The notes: a model not told the origin generated them from the sequence alone. Counted from the first letter of the stretch, positions 25,691 to 34,117 are shown. The stretch: 54,221 nucleotides of DNA from Xanthobacteraceae bacterium (GCA_030038415.1 JASHOX010000025.1:1-54221); one strand, 5' to 3'. Numbers and translations: made by a program.

Positions 25691-27121
25691 ATGGACACTG
25701 GCCTCTTCACCCCCGTGGATGCAACGACGTGGCGGATCGAGCCGCACGGCGCGATGCGCGTGCCGGCGATCATCTATGCCGACGAGGCCCTGATCCGCGA
25801 CATGGACGAGAAAGTCTACGAACAGGCGGTCAATGTCGCGACGCTGCCGGGCATCGTTAAGGCCTCCTATGCCATGCCCGATGCACACTGGGGCTACGGC
25901 TTTCCCATCGGCGGCGTGGCGGCGTTCGATCCTGACAAAGGCGGCGTTGTTTCGGCCGGCGGCGTCGGCTTCGACATCTCCTGCGGCGTACGCACGATGC
26001 TGACCGGCCTGAAGATTTCCGATATCCGGCCGTTGCAGACATTCCTTGCCGATACCTTGTTTCGCCAAATTCCCGCCGGCGTCGGCTCGACCGGCGCGAT
26101 CACACTCGATGCCGCCGAGATGGACGCCATGCTCGCCGGCGGCGCCCAGTGGGCCGTAGAGCGCGGCTGGGGCGAGGCGCGCGACCTCGACCGCATTGAA
26201 GAAGGCGGCCGCATGGCTGGCGCCCGAACCGATTGGGTCTCAGCGCACGCCAAGGAGCGGCAACGCCGGGAAATGGGAACGCTCGGCTCTGGCAATCACT
26301 ACCTCGAAGTTCAAGGCGTTGCCGAAATCTTCGACGCCACGGTGTCGGCCGCTTTCGGGCTTGCGCTCGATGATGTGGTGGTCACGATCCATTGCGGTTC
26401 GCGCGGACTCGGCCATCAGATCGGTACGGAGTTTCTCAAGGAAATGGTGCTGACGGCGGAGGCCTCCGGCATCGAGCTGGTCGATCGGGAACTCGCCTGT
26501 GCGCCGATCAATTCGGAGGTCGGTGAGCGTTATCTCGGAGCGATGCGCGCGGCGATCAATTGCGCATTGGCCAACCGCGAAATCCTCGGTCATTACGCGC
26601 GCCGCGTCTTTGCGCATTTTTTCCCGAATTGCGATCTGCCCCTGTTGTTTGACGTGTCACACAATACCTGCAAAGTCGAAATGCATTCGGTCGAGGGGAA
26701 ACAGCGCCTCCTGTTCGTCCACCGCAAGGGCGCTACCCGGGCATTCGGCCCCGGCCACGAGAGCTTGCCCGACGCGCTGCTGCCCTTCGGGCAGCCGGTG
26801 CTGATTGGCGGCAGCATGGGGACCGGCTCTTACATTCTCGTCGGCGAGGCAAGCTCCGAAATCAAAGCGTTCGCTTCGGCATGCCACGGTGCCGGGCGGG
26901 CTATGTCGCGGCACGCGGCGCTCAGGCAATGGCGCGGACGCAGTGTGGTCGACGCACTCGCCGAGCAAGGCATTCTCATCAGAAGTCCTTCGCTGCGCGG
27001 TGTCGCCGAGGAGGCACCGGGAGCGTACAAGGACGTCGGCGCCGTGGTACGCGCCGCCGAGCATGCGGGTCTTGCCAGGCGCGTTGCGCGGCTCCGGCCG
27101 CTCATCTGTATCAAGGGGTGA
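25691..27121 (+). CDS. rtcB: RNA-splicing ligase RtcB
   Basis: A protein of about 476 residues that joins 2',3'-cyclic phosphate or 3'-phosphate RNA ends to 5'-OH ends, using GTP and Mn2+. Visible motifs are MPDAHWGYGFPIGGVAAF (residues ~58-75), GGVGFDISCGVRTM with the metal Cys (~87-100), GTLGSGNHYLEVQ (~195-207), IHCGSRGLGHQIG, FDVSHNTCKVE and the guanylylated His in SACHGAGRAMSRHAA (~400). In-frame ATGs at 25673 (overlapping the archease stop) and 25643 exist; MDTGLFTP fits the family best. RtcB in bacteria repairs stress-cut tRNA or rRNA; here it sits in a low-oxygen operon. Confidence 0.94.
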   Translation: MDTGLFTPVDATTWRIEPHGAMRVPAIIYADEALIRDMDEKVYEQAVNVATLPGIVKASYAMPDAHWGYGFPIGGVAAFDPDKGGVVSAGGVGFDISCGVRTMLTGLKISDIRPLQTFLADTLFRQIPAGVGSTGAITLDAAEMDAMLAGGAQWAVERGWGEARDLDRIEEGGRMAGARTDWVSAHAKERQRREMGTLGSGNHYLEVQGVAEIFDATVSAAFGLALDDVVVTIHCGSRGLGHQIGTEFLKEMVLTAEASGIELVDRELACAPINSEVGERYLGAMRAAINCALANREILGHYARRVFAHFFPNCDLPLLFDVSHNTCKVEMHSVEGKQRLLFVHRKGATRAFGPGHESLPDALLPFGQPVLIGGSMGTGSYILVGEASSEIKAFASACHGAGRAMSRHAALRQWRGRSVVDALAEQGILIRSPSLRGVAEEAPGAYKDVGAVVRAAEHAGLARRVARLRPLICIKG

Positions 27122-27193
27122 TCGCGTAAATAGCAATACCGCCGCAGTAAAGCTAGCAATCGCTATCTTGCTGCATCGAGGTGAATGAGCACT

Positions 27194-27667
27194 TCAAAAT
27201 TCCGACGACGGTCCCGTGACGTCGCGTCGGTCCCGCTCGATGGCGTCTAACAGGCGCTGCACCTTGGGCCAGGCCGTCGGGTTGTCGACCTCAGCAACCA
27301 CGCTTGCGGTTCCGCGCTCGGGTCGAATAAACGTGGTGTAGAACGTACCGATGTCGATCTGATGCTCCGCCTCGGGAACCGCCTCTACGCCTAATTCTTG
27401 GGGCCCGACTTCATCTTCGACGGTAACGGTCAAGAGCCAGCCATCAGCGCCATGCGCCGGCGCGATCTCCAGAGTTCCGATGGTAGCGACCTCGCTCAGA
27501 TCCTCGCGCTCTTCGTCACCAAGGTGATACTCGCGGCGCTCCGCAATCCTGCGGACCTCGGTCGTGCGCCGAGCGCTTGTTTTGAATGTCGCGGGAGCGG
27601 CGGCCTGTTCGGCCATGATCCAGCGGACGATTTGACCGGCATCGATATCGACTGGGAAGCTCTCCAT
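27194..27667 (-). CDS. Conserved-looking protein of unknown function (157 aa)
   Basis: A 157-residue acidic soluble protein starting MESFPVDIDAGQIVRWIMAE. ATG at 27667 has an excellent GGCGGAGGAG ribosome site. The frame stays open to 27919 but that stretch is low-complexity and basic, unlike the rest. Recognisable blocks are YHLGDEEREDLSEVATIGTL and HQIDIGTFYTTFIRPERGT. No catalytic motif or membrane segment is seen. I believe similar proteins occur in related Rhizobiales, but no function is known. It is reached by a long leader from the FNR/FixK-type site at 27928. Confidence 0.7.
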   Translation of the reverse strand: MESFPVDIDAGQIVRWIMAEQAAAPATFKTSARRTTEVRRIAERREYHLGDEEREDLSEVATIGTLEIAPAHGADGWLLTVTVEDEVGPQELGVEAVPEAEHQIDIGTFYTTFIRPERGTASVVAEVDNPTAWPKVQRLLDAIERDRRDVTGPSSEF

Positions 27668-27927
27668 TACCAACTCCTCCGCCACGGGCCGGCCGACGCG
27701 CTTGGCGCCGCCAATCAGTGGGGACCCGCGCTTCCTATCCGTCGGACCGGAGTCTCCTCGCGGGATGTTCGGATAGGACAGCGACGGGCCCCATCGCCAT
27801 GCGTCACCGACAGGTCGGTTCATTGTCGAGGCAGATCCGCGCCTAATAGACGTTTCGCTGCCATACTTCGCCAACCTTGCCTCAGCACGACAATGATCCA
27901 ATTGGGCATGGAAGACCATTTTGCACC

Positions 27928-27941
27928 TTGATTTGAATCAA
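27928..27941 (-). promoter_or_regulatory. FNR/FixK-type site upstream of the 157-aa gene
   Basis: TTGATTTGAATCAA, a perfect palindrome. Toward the minus strand, class II spacing predicts a start near 27893. It is 66 bases from the neighbouring site at 27994. Confidence 0.75.
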
Positions 27942-27993
27942 AGGACTTAGCGATTTCAAAAACACACCGTCAGCAGGGTAGATTTCGGCCGGA

Positions 27994-28007
27994 TTGATCT
28001 AGCTCAA
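27994..28007 (+). promoter_or_regulatory. FNR/FixK-type site before the first DUF3775 gene
   Basis: TTGATCTAGCTCAA, one base off the palindrome. The predicted class II start is near 28042, 23 bases before the ATG at 28065. Confidence 0.72.
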
Positions 28008-28064
28008 TGACCGCAAAGGCAATGGCCGCCGTAATCGGCGGCGACTTCAGTGGATATAACGATC

Positions 28065-28520
28065 ATGCAAGACCAACCGATAAAACGGCAAACGACGGAA
28101 AGCGAAGACGAATCGCCGCTCACCATTTCGCCGGAGAAAGTGTGCTTCGTTATTGTCAAGGCGAGGGAGTTCGATGCCAAGGATGAGCAAACTGAGCCCG
28201 ATCCAGGATCGAACCCCGGCGACGACAAAGACATTGCTGTGCTGGAGGAGCACGAGGACGATCCGGTGGTTGAGGAACTAACTTCATTTATCGATGCGTT
28301 GTCCGAAGACGAACAGATCGACCTCGTCGCCCTGGCGTGGCTGGGACGCGACGACTATACCGCCGACGATTGGCCGGCCGTGCGCGAAGAAGCCGCGGGC
28401 GCACACAATAAGCGCACCGCTGAGTATCTGCTTGGTACGCCGCTAGTGGGCGATTTCCTTGAGGAAGGATTATCGCTGCTCGGCTATTCCTGCGAGGAGT
28501 TCGAGATCAATCGGCTGTAA
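28065..28520 (+). CDS. DUF3775 domain protein (copy 1)
   Basis: A 151-residue acidic protein. LTISPEKVCFVIVKAREFDA (residues ~19-38) is followed by a very acidic linker, then LSEDEQIDLVALAWLGRDDY (~79-98) and HNKRTAEYLLGTPLVGDFLE (~115-134), the DUF3775 pattern. ATG at 28065 agrees with the regulatory site; an in-frame GTG at 28050 is the alternative. The family role is unknown. It is closely similar over its whole length to the copy at 32827-33243 and more distantly to the one at 28618-29034. Confidence 0.82.
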   Translation: MQDQPIKRQTTESEDESPLTISPEKVCFVIVKAREFDAKDEQTEPDPGSNPGDDKDIAVLEEHEDDPVVEELTSFIDALSEDEQIDLVALAWLGRDDYTADDWPAVREEAAGAHNKRTAEYLLGTPLVGDFLEEGLSLLGYSCEEFEINRL

Positions 28521-28617
28521 TCACACAGCTCTAGAGCCGCTGACGAGTCTTCGGGCGGGCGAAGCAGGGAGCGGCCAAGCTCGACGTCCAACTCACGGGG
28601 AACGTCGCGTGTCGCCG

Positions 28618-29034
28618 TTACGAGGCGAGCTTCGCCTGATAGAGACCCTTGGAGATGTGCTCGTGCAAATCAGGGTTTTCGACGATTGACGCCGTGACCG
28701 GGCCGACACCTAGAGCGGCGGCTTCCGTCAGTCCGCGGTGCCAATTCCTGGCCGCCAGATCGCCCTGGCCGATGCGCATCAGGGCGTAGAGTTCCCGCCT
28801 CGCCGCTTCCGGCAAGGACTCGACCGCTTCACGCAGATCGGTGGTTTGCGGCGCTCCCGCTGGTACCGGTTCAAAGCCGAGCTCGGCAGTGGGATTGTGC
28901 TCGCCTCGGCCCGGAAAGGTCCCGCCGAGATCACGCTCCGGTACATGGCCAATCAACAGATCGCGTTGCGCACGCGCAGTTCGGGCGAGAAGCGCAATGA
29001 AACGGGCCTGATCGACGCTGAGAGCCTTTAGCAT
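28618..29034 (-). CDS. DUF3775-like protein (copy 3, divergent)
   Basis: A 138-residue protein. LSVDQARFIALLARTARAQR (residues ~5-24) corresponds to the ISPEKVCFIIVKAR block of the other copies. LPEAARRELYALMRIGQGDL (~73-92) corresponds to LSEDEQIDLVALAWLGRDD, and the C-terminal DLHEHISKGLYQAKL to the LEEGL block. The acidic linker is shorter. I assign it to the same family by this block order, with lower certainty. It lies 72 bases after polX on the same strand, with its own palindrome close upstream. Confidence 0.68.
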   Translation of the reverse strand: MLKALSVDQARFIALLARTARAQRDLLIGHVPERDLGGTFPGRGEHNPTAELGFEPVPAGAPQTTDLREAVESLPEAARRELYALMRIGQGDLAARNWHRGLTEAAALGVGPVTASIVENPDLHEHISKGLYQAKLAS

Positions 29035-29072
29035 TGTGGAAAAAATTCTCTACCGGCTTCACAGCCTGCGCT

Positions 29073-29086
29073 TTGACTTGGATCAA
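29073..29086 (-). promoter_or_regulatory. FNR/FixK-type site before the divergent DUF3775 gene
   Basis: TTGACTTGGATCAA, one base off a perfect palindrome. Its centre is only 45 bases from the ATG at 29034, so a class II transcript would have a leader of about 4 bases. Confidence 0.72.
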
Positions 29087-29106
29087 ACATGATCGAATCA
29101 ACCTCC

Positions 29107-30822
29107 CTAGCGGCGCAATATCCTGCGCAATTCGGCAAGCGGCCGGGTATTGATCACATCCTCGGCGGTAAGCCAGCCGCGCCGGGCCTGATCGATGCCG
29201 AACCGCATGTAGGCAAAGGCATCGACCGAGTGCGCATCGGTCGAAATCGCAAATTTGACGCCAGACTGCTTTGCCGCATGAACATGCATGTCGTTCAAAT
29301 CGAGCCGCTCGGGTTGGGCATTGATCTCAAGGTGGCAGCCCACTGAGCGCGCCGCGCTGATAACGCGTTCCATATCGATGTCGTAGGGCTCGCGTTCTCC
29401 GATCAAACGTCCGGTCGGATGCCCCACGATGGAGACGTGAGGATTGCTCATGGCGCGGATCATGCGATCGGTCTGCACGTCGCGCGCCAGGTCAAAAAAA
29501 GAATGTATTGAGGCGACCACGATATCGAGCTTGGCCAAGCTCGCATCGGGAAGGTCGAGTGTGCCGTCCTTCAGGATGTCGACCTCGATGCCCTTGAGAA
29601 TGGTGAAGCCGTCAAATTTCTCATTCAGGCGATCGATTTCGCGGGCTTGCCGGCTCAGCCGGGCCGCATCAAGTCCATGCGCCATGGCGATGCGGCGGCT
29701 GTGATCGGTGAGCGCCATATATTGGTAACCTTGCGCCTGCGCCGCTTTGGCCATGGCTTCAATAGGAGCGGTGCCGTCGGTCCAATCTGAATGGACGTGG
29801 AGGTCGCCGCGAATGTCGGCTCGGGTCACGAGCAAGGGGAGCTTATGCTCTTTGGCCAGCGCCACTTCGCCACGATCTTCGCGCAGCTCGGGAGCAATGA
29901 AATCAAGACCAAGCTTCTTGTAGACTTCCTCCTCGGTTGCGCCGGCAATACGCCGTCGTCCGGAAAACAAGCCATATTCGTTGAGCTTCCAGCCGCGGTG
30001 AACGGCGATGGCGCGCAGTGCGATATTGTGCGCCTTGGAACCGGTGAAATACAAAAGCGCGGCGCCATAGCACTCCTCGGGCACCGCCCGCACATCGACC
30101 TGAATGCCGGAGCGCAACGCCACGGTGGTGCGCGTCGGGCCGTGGGCAAGGACATTGGCGACATTTTCGTATGCGACAAGCCTATTGCCGACTGCGGCCC
30201 CATCGGCCGCGGTCACAAGGACATCGAGGTCGCCGACCGTATCGCGGCGCCGACGGTAACTACCGGCCACCACGGCGCGGCCGGCGGCGCGCAGAAAGCC
30301 GACCAACGCCTCGGCCTCCGCTTCGGCGACCGAAAGCTTGAAACGCCTCTCGGCGACGGGCTTTTCAAGCGCAGCCGACAATTTCTTTTCGATGATCGGG
30401 CCGAAGCCTCTAATGCCGTGCAGCTTGCCGGTTTTGATGACGCGGCGGAGGCCATCGAGCGTGCTAACCTTGAGCTTGTCATGCAGCAGCTTGACGCGCT
30501 TTGGTCCGAGACCCGGCAAAGCGGCGATCTCGCCGAGCTCGCCCGGTAGCTTCTTTTTCAGTGCGTCCAAGAGCTTAAAATGGCCGGTCTCGACGATGTC
30601 CGCGATCTTGCCGGCCAGGTCTTTGCCAATGCCGGGCAATTCCGACAGATCGCGTCCGGCCGCAAGCAGGCTTTTCACGCTTTGCGGCAGGCCTTCGATC
30701 ACGCGAGCGGCGCGCCGGTAGGCGCGGATGCGAAATTGATTTTCGCCCTCGATTTCGAGAAGTTCGGCAGCCTGATCGAACATTGCCGCGATTTCGGCGT
30801 TTTGCACGGGCACGGCGGGCAC
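29107..30822 (-). CDS. polX: PolX-type DNA polymerase/3'-5' exonuclease
   Basis: A 571-residue bacterial family X polymerase. Helix-hairpin-helix motifs ELPGIGKDLAGKIADIV (residues ~61-77) and ALPGLGPKRVKLLHDKL (~99-115) precede the nucleotidyltransferase site VAGSYRRRRDTVGDLDVLV (~189-207), with its two Asp. The C-terminal PHP domain starts GDLHVHSDWTDGT (~342) and includes LTDHSRR, EVDIL, GHPTGR and STDAHSV metal ligands, giving exonuclease and 3'-end repair activities. Its role is gap filling in base excision and end repair. A palindrome at 30866 suggests low-oxygen control, divergent to the ribonucleotide reductase gene. Confidence 0.93.
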   Translation of the reverse strand: MPAVPVQNAEIAAMFDQAAELLEIEGENQFRIRAYRRAARVIEGLPQSVKSLLAAGRDLSELPGIGKDLAGKIADIVETGHFKLLDALKKKLPGELGEIAALPGLGPKRVKLLHDKLKVSTLDGLRRVIKTGKLHGIRGFGPIIEKKLSAALEKPVAERRFKLSVAEAEAEALVGFLRAAGRAVVAGSYRRRRDTVGDLDVLVTAADGAAVGNRLVAYENVANVLAHGPTRTTVALRSGIQVDVRAVPEECYGAALLYFTGSKAHNIALRAIAVHRGWKLNEYGLFSGRRRIAGATEEEVYKKLGLDFIAPELREDRGEVALAKEHKLPLLVTRADIRGDLHVHSDWTDGTAPIEAMAKAAQAQGYQYMALTDHSRRIAMAHGLDAARLSRQAREIDRLNEKFDGFTILKGIEVDILKDGTLDLPDASLAKLDIVVASIHSFFDLARDVQTDRMIRAMSNPHVSIVGHPTGRLIGEREPYDIDMERVISAARSVGCHLEINAQPERLDLNDMHVHAAKQSGVKFAISTDAHSVDAFAYMRFGIDQARRGWLTAEDVINTRPLAELRRILRR

Positions 30823-30865
30823 CTCCTTGCCGGCCAGTCCTTACCGTGCTTTCGGTCGCGGCGAT

Positions 30866-30879
30866 TTGATGCAGATCAG
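30866..30879 (-). promoter_or_regulatory. FNR/FixK-type site before polX
   Basis: TTGATGCAGATCAG, one base off the palindrome, centred 50 bases before the polX ATG. A class II transcript would start near 30831, 9 bases before the ATG. Confidence 0.65.
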
Positions 30880-30922
30880 AAGCTCCCGTTGCTGCCGCGG
30901 ATGAGTCCTCCGCTAATTTTTG

Positions 30923-30936
30923 TTGATCTGGCTCAA
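30923..30936 (+). promoter_or_regulatory. FNR/FixK-type site before the ribonucleotide reductase gene
   Basis: TTGATCTGGCTCAA, one base off the palindrome, centred 51.5 bases before the ATG at 30981. The predicted class II start is near 30971. It lies 57 bases from the divergent polX site. Confidence 0.7.
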
Positions 30937-30980
30937 TGAGATGAGGCTTGGTCTGATTAGGCTTTATTTTGGGATGGACC

Positions 30981-32795
30981 ATGGCCGAATTTGCCACCGA
31001 TATTTCGCGCCACATCTGGGTGACCAAGTATCGGTATGCGGGGAGCGACGCCCAGGAGCAGACGGTCGCGGACACATGGCGGCGGATTGCCCGCACGCTA
31101 GCTGCCGTTGACGGCGAGAACGCCGCCGCTTCGGAACGCCAGTTCTTTTCCATTTTGCAAGACTTCAAGTTTCTTCCAGGCGGCCGCATCCACGCCGGCG
31201 CCGGAACGCCGCGCAGCGTGACGTTGTTCAATTGTTTCGTCATGGGAACGATCCAAGATTCGATTCCCGGCATCTTCCGCGCTCTGGAGGAAGGCGCGCT
31301 GACCATGCAGCAGGGCGGTGGTATCGGGGTCGACTTTTCCACGCTGCGGCCGCGCGGCTCGCCGGCAAAAGGCGCAGGCGCTATCTCCTCCGGCGCCGTG
31401 TCCTTCATGCAAATCTGGGACGCGATGTGCGGCACGATTCTTTCGACCGGCGCCCGGCGCGGCGCGATGATGGCGACCTTGCGCTGCGATCATCCCGACA
31501 TCGAAGAATTCGCCACCGCCAAGCAGCAGAGCAACCAACTGCGACGTTTCAATCTGTCCGTGCAAATTACCGATGCATTCATCGACGCGGTGCGCAGCGA
31601 CAGCGAATGGTCCTTGGTGTTTCCGGCGGCGGCGTTCGGCCCGGATGGAGAGAATGTTCTGCGCGATTGGCCCGGCGAAGATCGTCCGGTGCCGTGCCGC
31701 ATTGTCCGCCGCCTCCGCGCACGGCAATTGTGGGATCGAATTTTACGCGCCACCTACGAATGCGCCGAGCCCGGCGTGCTTTTTATCGACCGTATCAATC
31801 GCCTCAACAATCTTTGGTATCAGGAGAGATTATCCGCTGCGAATCCATGCGGCGAAATTCCGCTGCCGCCTTATGGCGCTTGCGACCTTGGCTCCCTCAA
31901 TTTGACGCGCTTCGTGAGATCCCCATTCACTGCCGAAGCCCGGATCGACTTGGCCGGCATCGAACAAACGACGCGCGTGGCCGTGCGGCTGCTCGACAAC
32001 GTGATCGACGCCTCCCGTTTTCCGCTTCCGCAACAAGCCGCGAACGCCCACGGATCGAGGAGAATTGGATTGGGCATCACCGGCCTCGCCGATGCCATGG
32101 TTATGCTGGGCCTGCCCTACGGCAGCGCCGAGTCACTGGCCTTAGCGGGCAATGTCATGCGTTGTATTTGCCATGCCGCCTATCGCGCCTCCATCGCTCT
32201 TTCCTCGGAAAAGCAGAGTTTTCCCTATTTCCAGCGCGACCGTTATCTCGAAGGCGCGTTCATTCGCAGCCTTCCCGACGACATCCAAAGCGGGATTGCG
32301 AAGCGGGGTATTCGCAATAGTCATCTGCTCGCCATTGCTCCGACCGGAACAATCAGCCTGCTGGCTGGCAATGTCTCTAGCGGATTGGAGCCTATTTTTG
32401 CTGCTTCCTATTGGCGGAACGTCCTCGCGGAAGATGGCACGCCTAAACAGTTCCTGTTGACAGATTATGCGCTCGATCTGTGGCGGCGGTCGGCGGCAAC
32501 GGCGAAGGAAACGCCACCTGGATTCGTTACCGCCGGCGAATTGCCGGTCAGCGCCCATGTTCGGATGCAGGCGGCATTGCAGCCGTTCGTCGACAATTCG
32601 ATTTCCAAGACTGTCAATGTACCGGAGCAAATGCCGTTCGACGAGTTCAAGCAAATCTACGACGACGCCTACGATATGGGCCTTAAGGGATGCACGACTT
32701 TTCGTCCCAATCCGATAACCGGAGCAATATTGAGCGGAGCGGATGGCGCTATCAATGCGCCGCATTGCTGCGTGGCGGAGCGCGAAGCCGACTGA
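30981..32795 (+). CDS. nrdJ: Adenosylcobalamin-dependent (class II) ribonucleoside-diphosphate reductase
   Basis: A 604-residue reductase that makes deoxynucleotides without oxygen, using coenzyme B12 for radical generation. The 10-stranded barrel is recognised from LFNCFVMGTIQDS with the first active-site Cys (residues ~81-93), QQGGGIGVDFSTLRPRG, the finger-loop SAANPCGEIPLPPYGACDLG (~286-305, with Asn, Cys, Glu) and APTGTISLLAG (~454-464). The C-terminus ends HCCVAEREAD, giving an adjacent Cys pair for thiol exchange. The start is ATG at 30981; an upstream TTG (30969) is in frame. It is compact for the class. Low-oxygen induction fits its oxygen independence. Confidence 0.9.
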   Translation: MAEFATDISRHIWVTKYRYAGSDAQEQTVADTWRRIARTLAAVDGENAAASERQFFSILQDFKFLPGGRIHAGAGTPRSVTLFNCFVMGTIQDSIPGIFRALEEGALTMQQGGGIGVDFSTLRPRGSPAKGAGAISSGAVSFMQIWDAMCGTILSTGARRGAMMATLRCDHPDIEEFATAKQQSNQLRRFNLSVQITDAFIDAVRSDSEWSLVFPAAAFGPDGENVLRDWPGEDRPVPCRIVRRLRARQLWDRILRATYECAEPGVLFIDRINRLNNLWYQERLSAANPCGEIPLPPYGACDLGSLNLTRFVRSPFTAEARIDLAGIEQTTRVAVRLLDNVIDASRFPLPQQAANAHGSRRIGLGITGLADAMVMLGLPYGSAESLALAGNVMRCICHAAYRASIALSSEKQSFPYFQRDRYLEGAFIRSLPDDIQSGIAKRGIRNSHLLAIAPTGTISLLAGNVSSGLEPIFAASYWRNVLAEDGTPKQFLLTDYALDLWRRSAATAKETPPGFVTAGELPVSAHVRMQAALQPFVDNSISKTVNVPEQMPFDEFKQIYDDAYDMGLKGCTTFRPNPITGAILSGADGAINAPHCCVAEREAD

Positions 32796-32826
32796 AGGAC
32801 GGTCAAAGTCTTTACCACCCCGGCTT

Positions 32827-33243
32827 TCACTGCTCGCAAGACATGCCGAACTGCGCCAGCCCCTCCTCCAGGTGATCGGGCAGCAACGGCATGCCGAGCA
32901 GGTAGGCCGCGGTGCGTTTGTTGTGGGCGCGCGCCGCTTCCGCGCGCAGCTCGTCCCAGTCGTCGAGCGTGCCGTCGCCGCGGCCGAGCCACGCCAAGGT
33001 CACGAGATCGATCTGTTCGTCCTCGCTCATGCCGAAGATGGCAGCCGAAATCTCCTGGACCACCGGATCGTCCTTGTGGTCTTCCAGCACCGACAGCATC
33101 GCATCGTCCGTCGCGTTGGACGAATCGTCGGGATCGGTCACCACGTCCTTGGCGTCGAAGTCCCGCGCTTTGACGATGATGAAGCAGACTTTTTCCGGAG
33201 AGATCGACAGATCGGGCGGATTATCCAGCGTGTAGTCGGCCAT
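32827..33243 (-). CDS. DUF3775 domain protein (copy 2)
   Basis: A 138-residue acidic protein. LSISPEKVCFIIVKARDFDA (residues ~12-31) is nearly identical to the block in the copy at 28065. It is followed by MSEDEQIDLVTLAWLGRGDG and HNKRTAAYLLGMPLLPDHLE. ATG at 33243 has a GAGGAGCTCTCC-type ribosome region. The frame extends upstream to 33348 through the regulatory site, which argues against a longer start. It converges with nrdJ, 31 bases apart. The function of the family is unknown. Confidence 0.82.
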   Translation of the reverse strand: MADYTLDNPPDLSISPEKVCFIIVKARDFDAKDVVTDPDDSSNATDDAMLSVLEDHKDDPVVQEISAAIFGMSEDEQIDLVTLAWLGRGDGTLDDWDELRAEAARAHNKRTAAYLLGMPLLPDHLEEGLAQFGMSCEQ

Positions 33244-33308
33244 GATGGAGAGCTCCTCGGTGGCTGCGCAAACGTAGGTAAGCTCTAGGGATCGTTCAGC
33301 CTGATCGC

Positions 33309-33322
33309 TTTGATTTAGGTCA
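33309..33322 (-). promoter_or_regulatory. FNR/FixK-type site before the second DUF3775 gene
   Basis: TTGATTTAGGTCAG, with the left half perfect and the right half two bases off. It is centred 72.5 bases before the ATG at 33243; the predicted leader is 31 bases. Confidence 0.58.
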
Positions 33323-33378
33323 GAATCCGGTGACAGCAAGATACCCATTCACCGAACGTGGCGATGCTGCGTCACTCT

Positions 33379-34050
33379 TCAGGCCGACATGCCCTGCCTG
33401 CGGACTTTTCGCGCCGGGTAACGCTTGAGAATCTCGATTACTTCCTCATCCGGCACTTGGCGGAAGTCGGCATAATAGAAGCCGATGGCGCCGAACGCCT
33501 CGTAATCCTCAAGGCAAACGACGTCGTCCGCCTCGCCGCGCAATTCGACCAGACTCTCGGTCGGCGCTACCGGCACCCCAAGCACGAGTCGCTTCGGCCT
33601 GCGCATGCGGGTGGCGCGCAAGGCGGCGCGTGTGGTCGCTCCGGTGGCGACGCCGTCATCGATCACGATCGCCGTGCGGCCTTCGACCGTCGCCCGATCG
33701 CGGCTGCCGAGGTAGCGCTTGCGGCGGCGCTCGATTTCGGCAAATTCGGCGTCGCAAACGGCCTTGAAGTCGACTTCGTCAATGCCGGCGTGACGGATGA
33801 CGTCTTCGTTGCGGACGACGAGCGGCTCCGAGCCGTCGACAACTGCACCCATCGCCAATTCCGGCTCGAACGGCACGCCGACTTTGCGCACTAGAATGAG
33901 ATCGAGCGGCGCGTCGAGCGCCGAAGCGACCTCGGCTGCCACCGGCACGCCGCCGCGCGGCAAAGCGAGAATGACCGGATCCTGATCGCGATAACCGGCC
34001 AATGCCGCCGCCAGTTGTTGTCCCGCTTCGGCCCGGTTCCTAAATGGCAT
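33379..34050 (-). CDS. Type I phosphoribosyltransferase family protein
   Basis: A 223-residue protein with the 13-residue PRPP-binding motif TAIVIDDGVATGATTRAAL (residues ~122-140). ILALPRGGVPVAAEVASAL (~27-45) and LDLILVRKVGVPFEPELAMG (~48-67) match the stand-alone phosphoribosyltransferases commonly fused or linked to dienelactone-hydrolase-like proteins. The nucleobase or other acceptor is unknown. ATG at 34050 has an AGGGAA ribosome site. The FNR/FixK-type site at 34104 sits 60.5 bases upstream. The matching hydrolase is at 23837-24499, about 10 kb away. Confidence 0.87.
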   Translation of the reverse strand: MPFRNRAEAGQQLAAALAGYRDQDPVILALPRGGVPVAAEVASALDAPLDLILVRKVGVPFEPELAMGAVVDGSEPLVVRNEDVIRHAGIDEVDFKAVCDAEFAEIERRRKRYLGSRDRATVEGRTAIVIDDGVATGATTRAALRATRMRRPKRLVLGVPVAPTESLVELRGEADDVVCLEDYEAFGAIGFYYADFRQVPDEEVIEILKRYPARKVRRQGMSA

Positions 34051-34103
34051 TGCGTTCCCTTGTGGTCACCGGACCATCAATAGGCAAAGTTCCGGAAAGC
34101 GAA

Positions 34104-34117
34104 TTGATCCCAGTCAA
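34104..34117 (-). promoter_or_regulatory. FNR/FixK-type site before the phosphoribosyltransferase
   Basis: TTGATCCCAGTCAA, one base off the palindrome. A class II transcript would start near 34069, 19 bases before the ATG at 34050. Confidence 0.68.

Larger units (their letters stand above)
27668..28064. other. 397-base intergenic region with two FNR/FixK-type sites
   Basis: No convincing gene. It holds the open but non-conserved-looking upstream extension of the 157-residue protein, a perfect palindrome at 27928-27941 and a second site at 27994-28007. It divides a minus-strand from a plus-strand transcript. The leader toward the minus gene would be ~226 bases, long enough for a regulatory RNA or a missed short gene, but I see no defined structure. 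Confidence 0.5.

Noticed and set aside
27122..27193. Repeated TAGCAAT/GCTATC-like words after rtcB
   Set aside because: Imperfect and without a T-run; not convincing as a terminator or operator.
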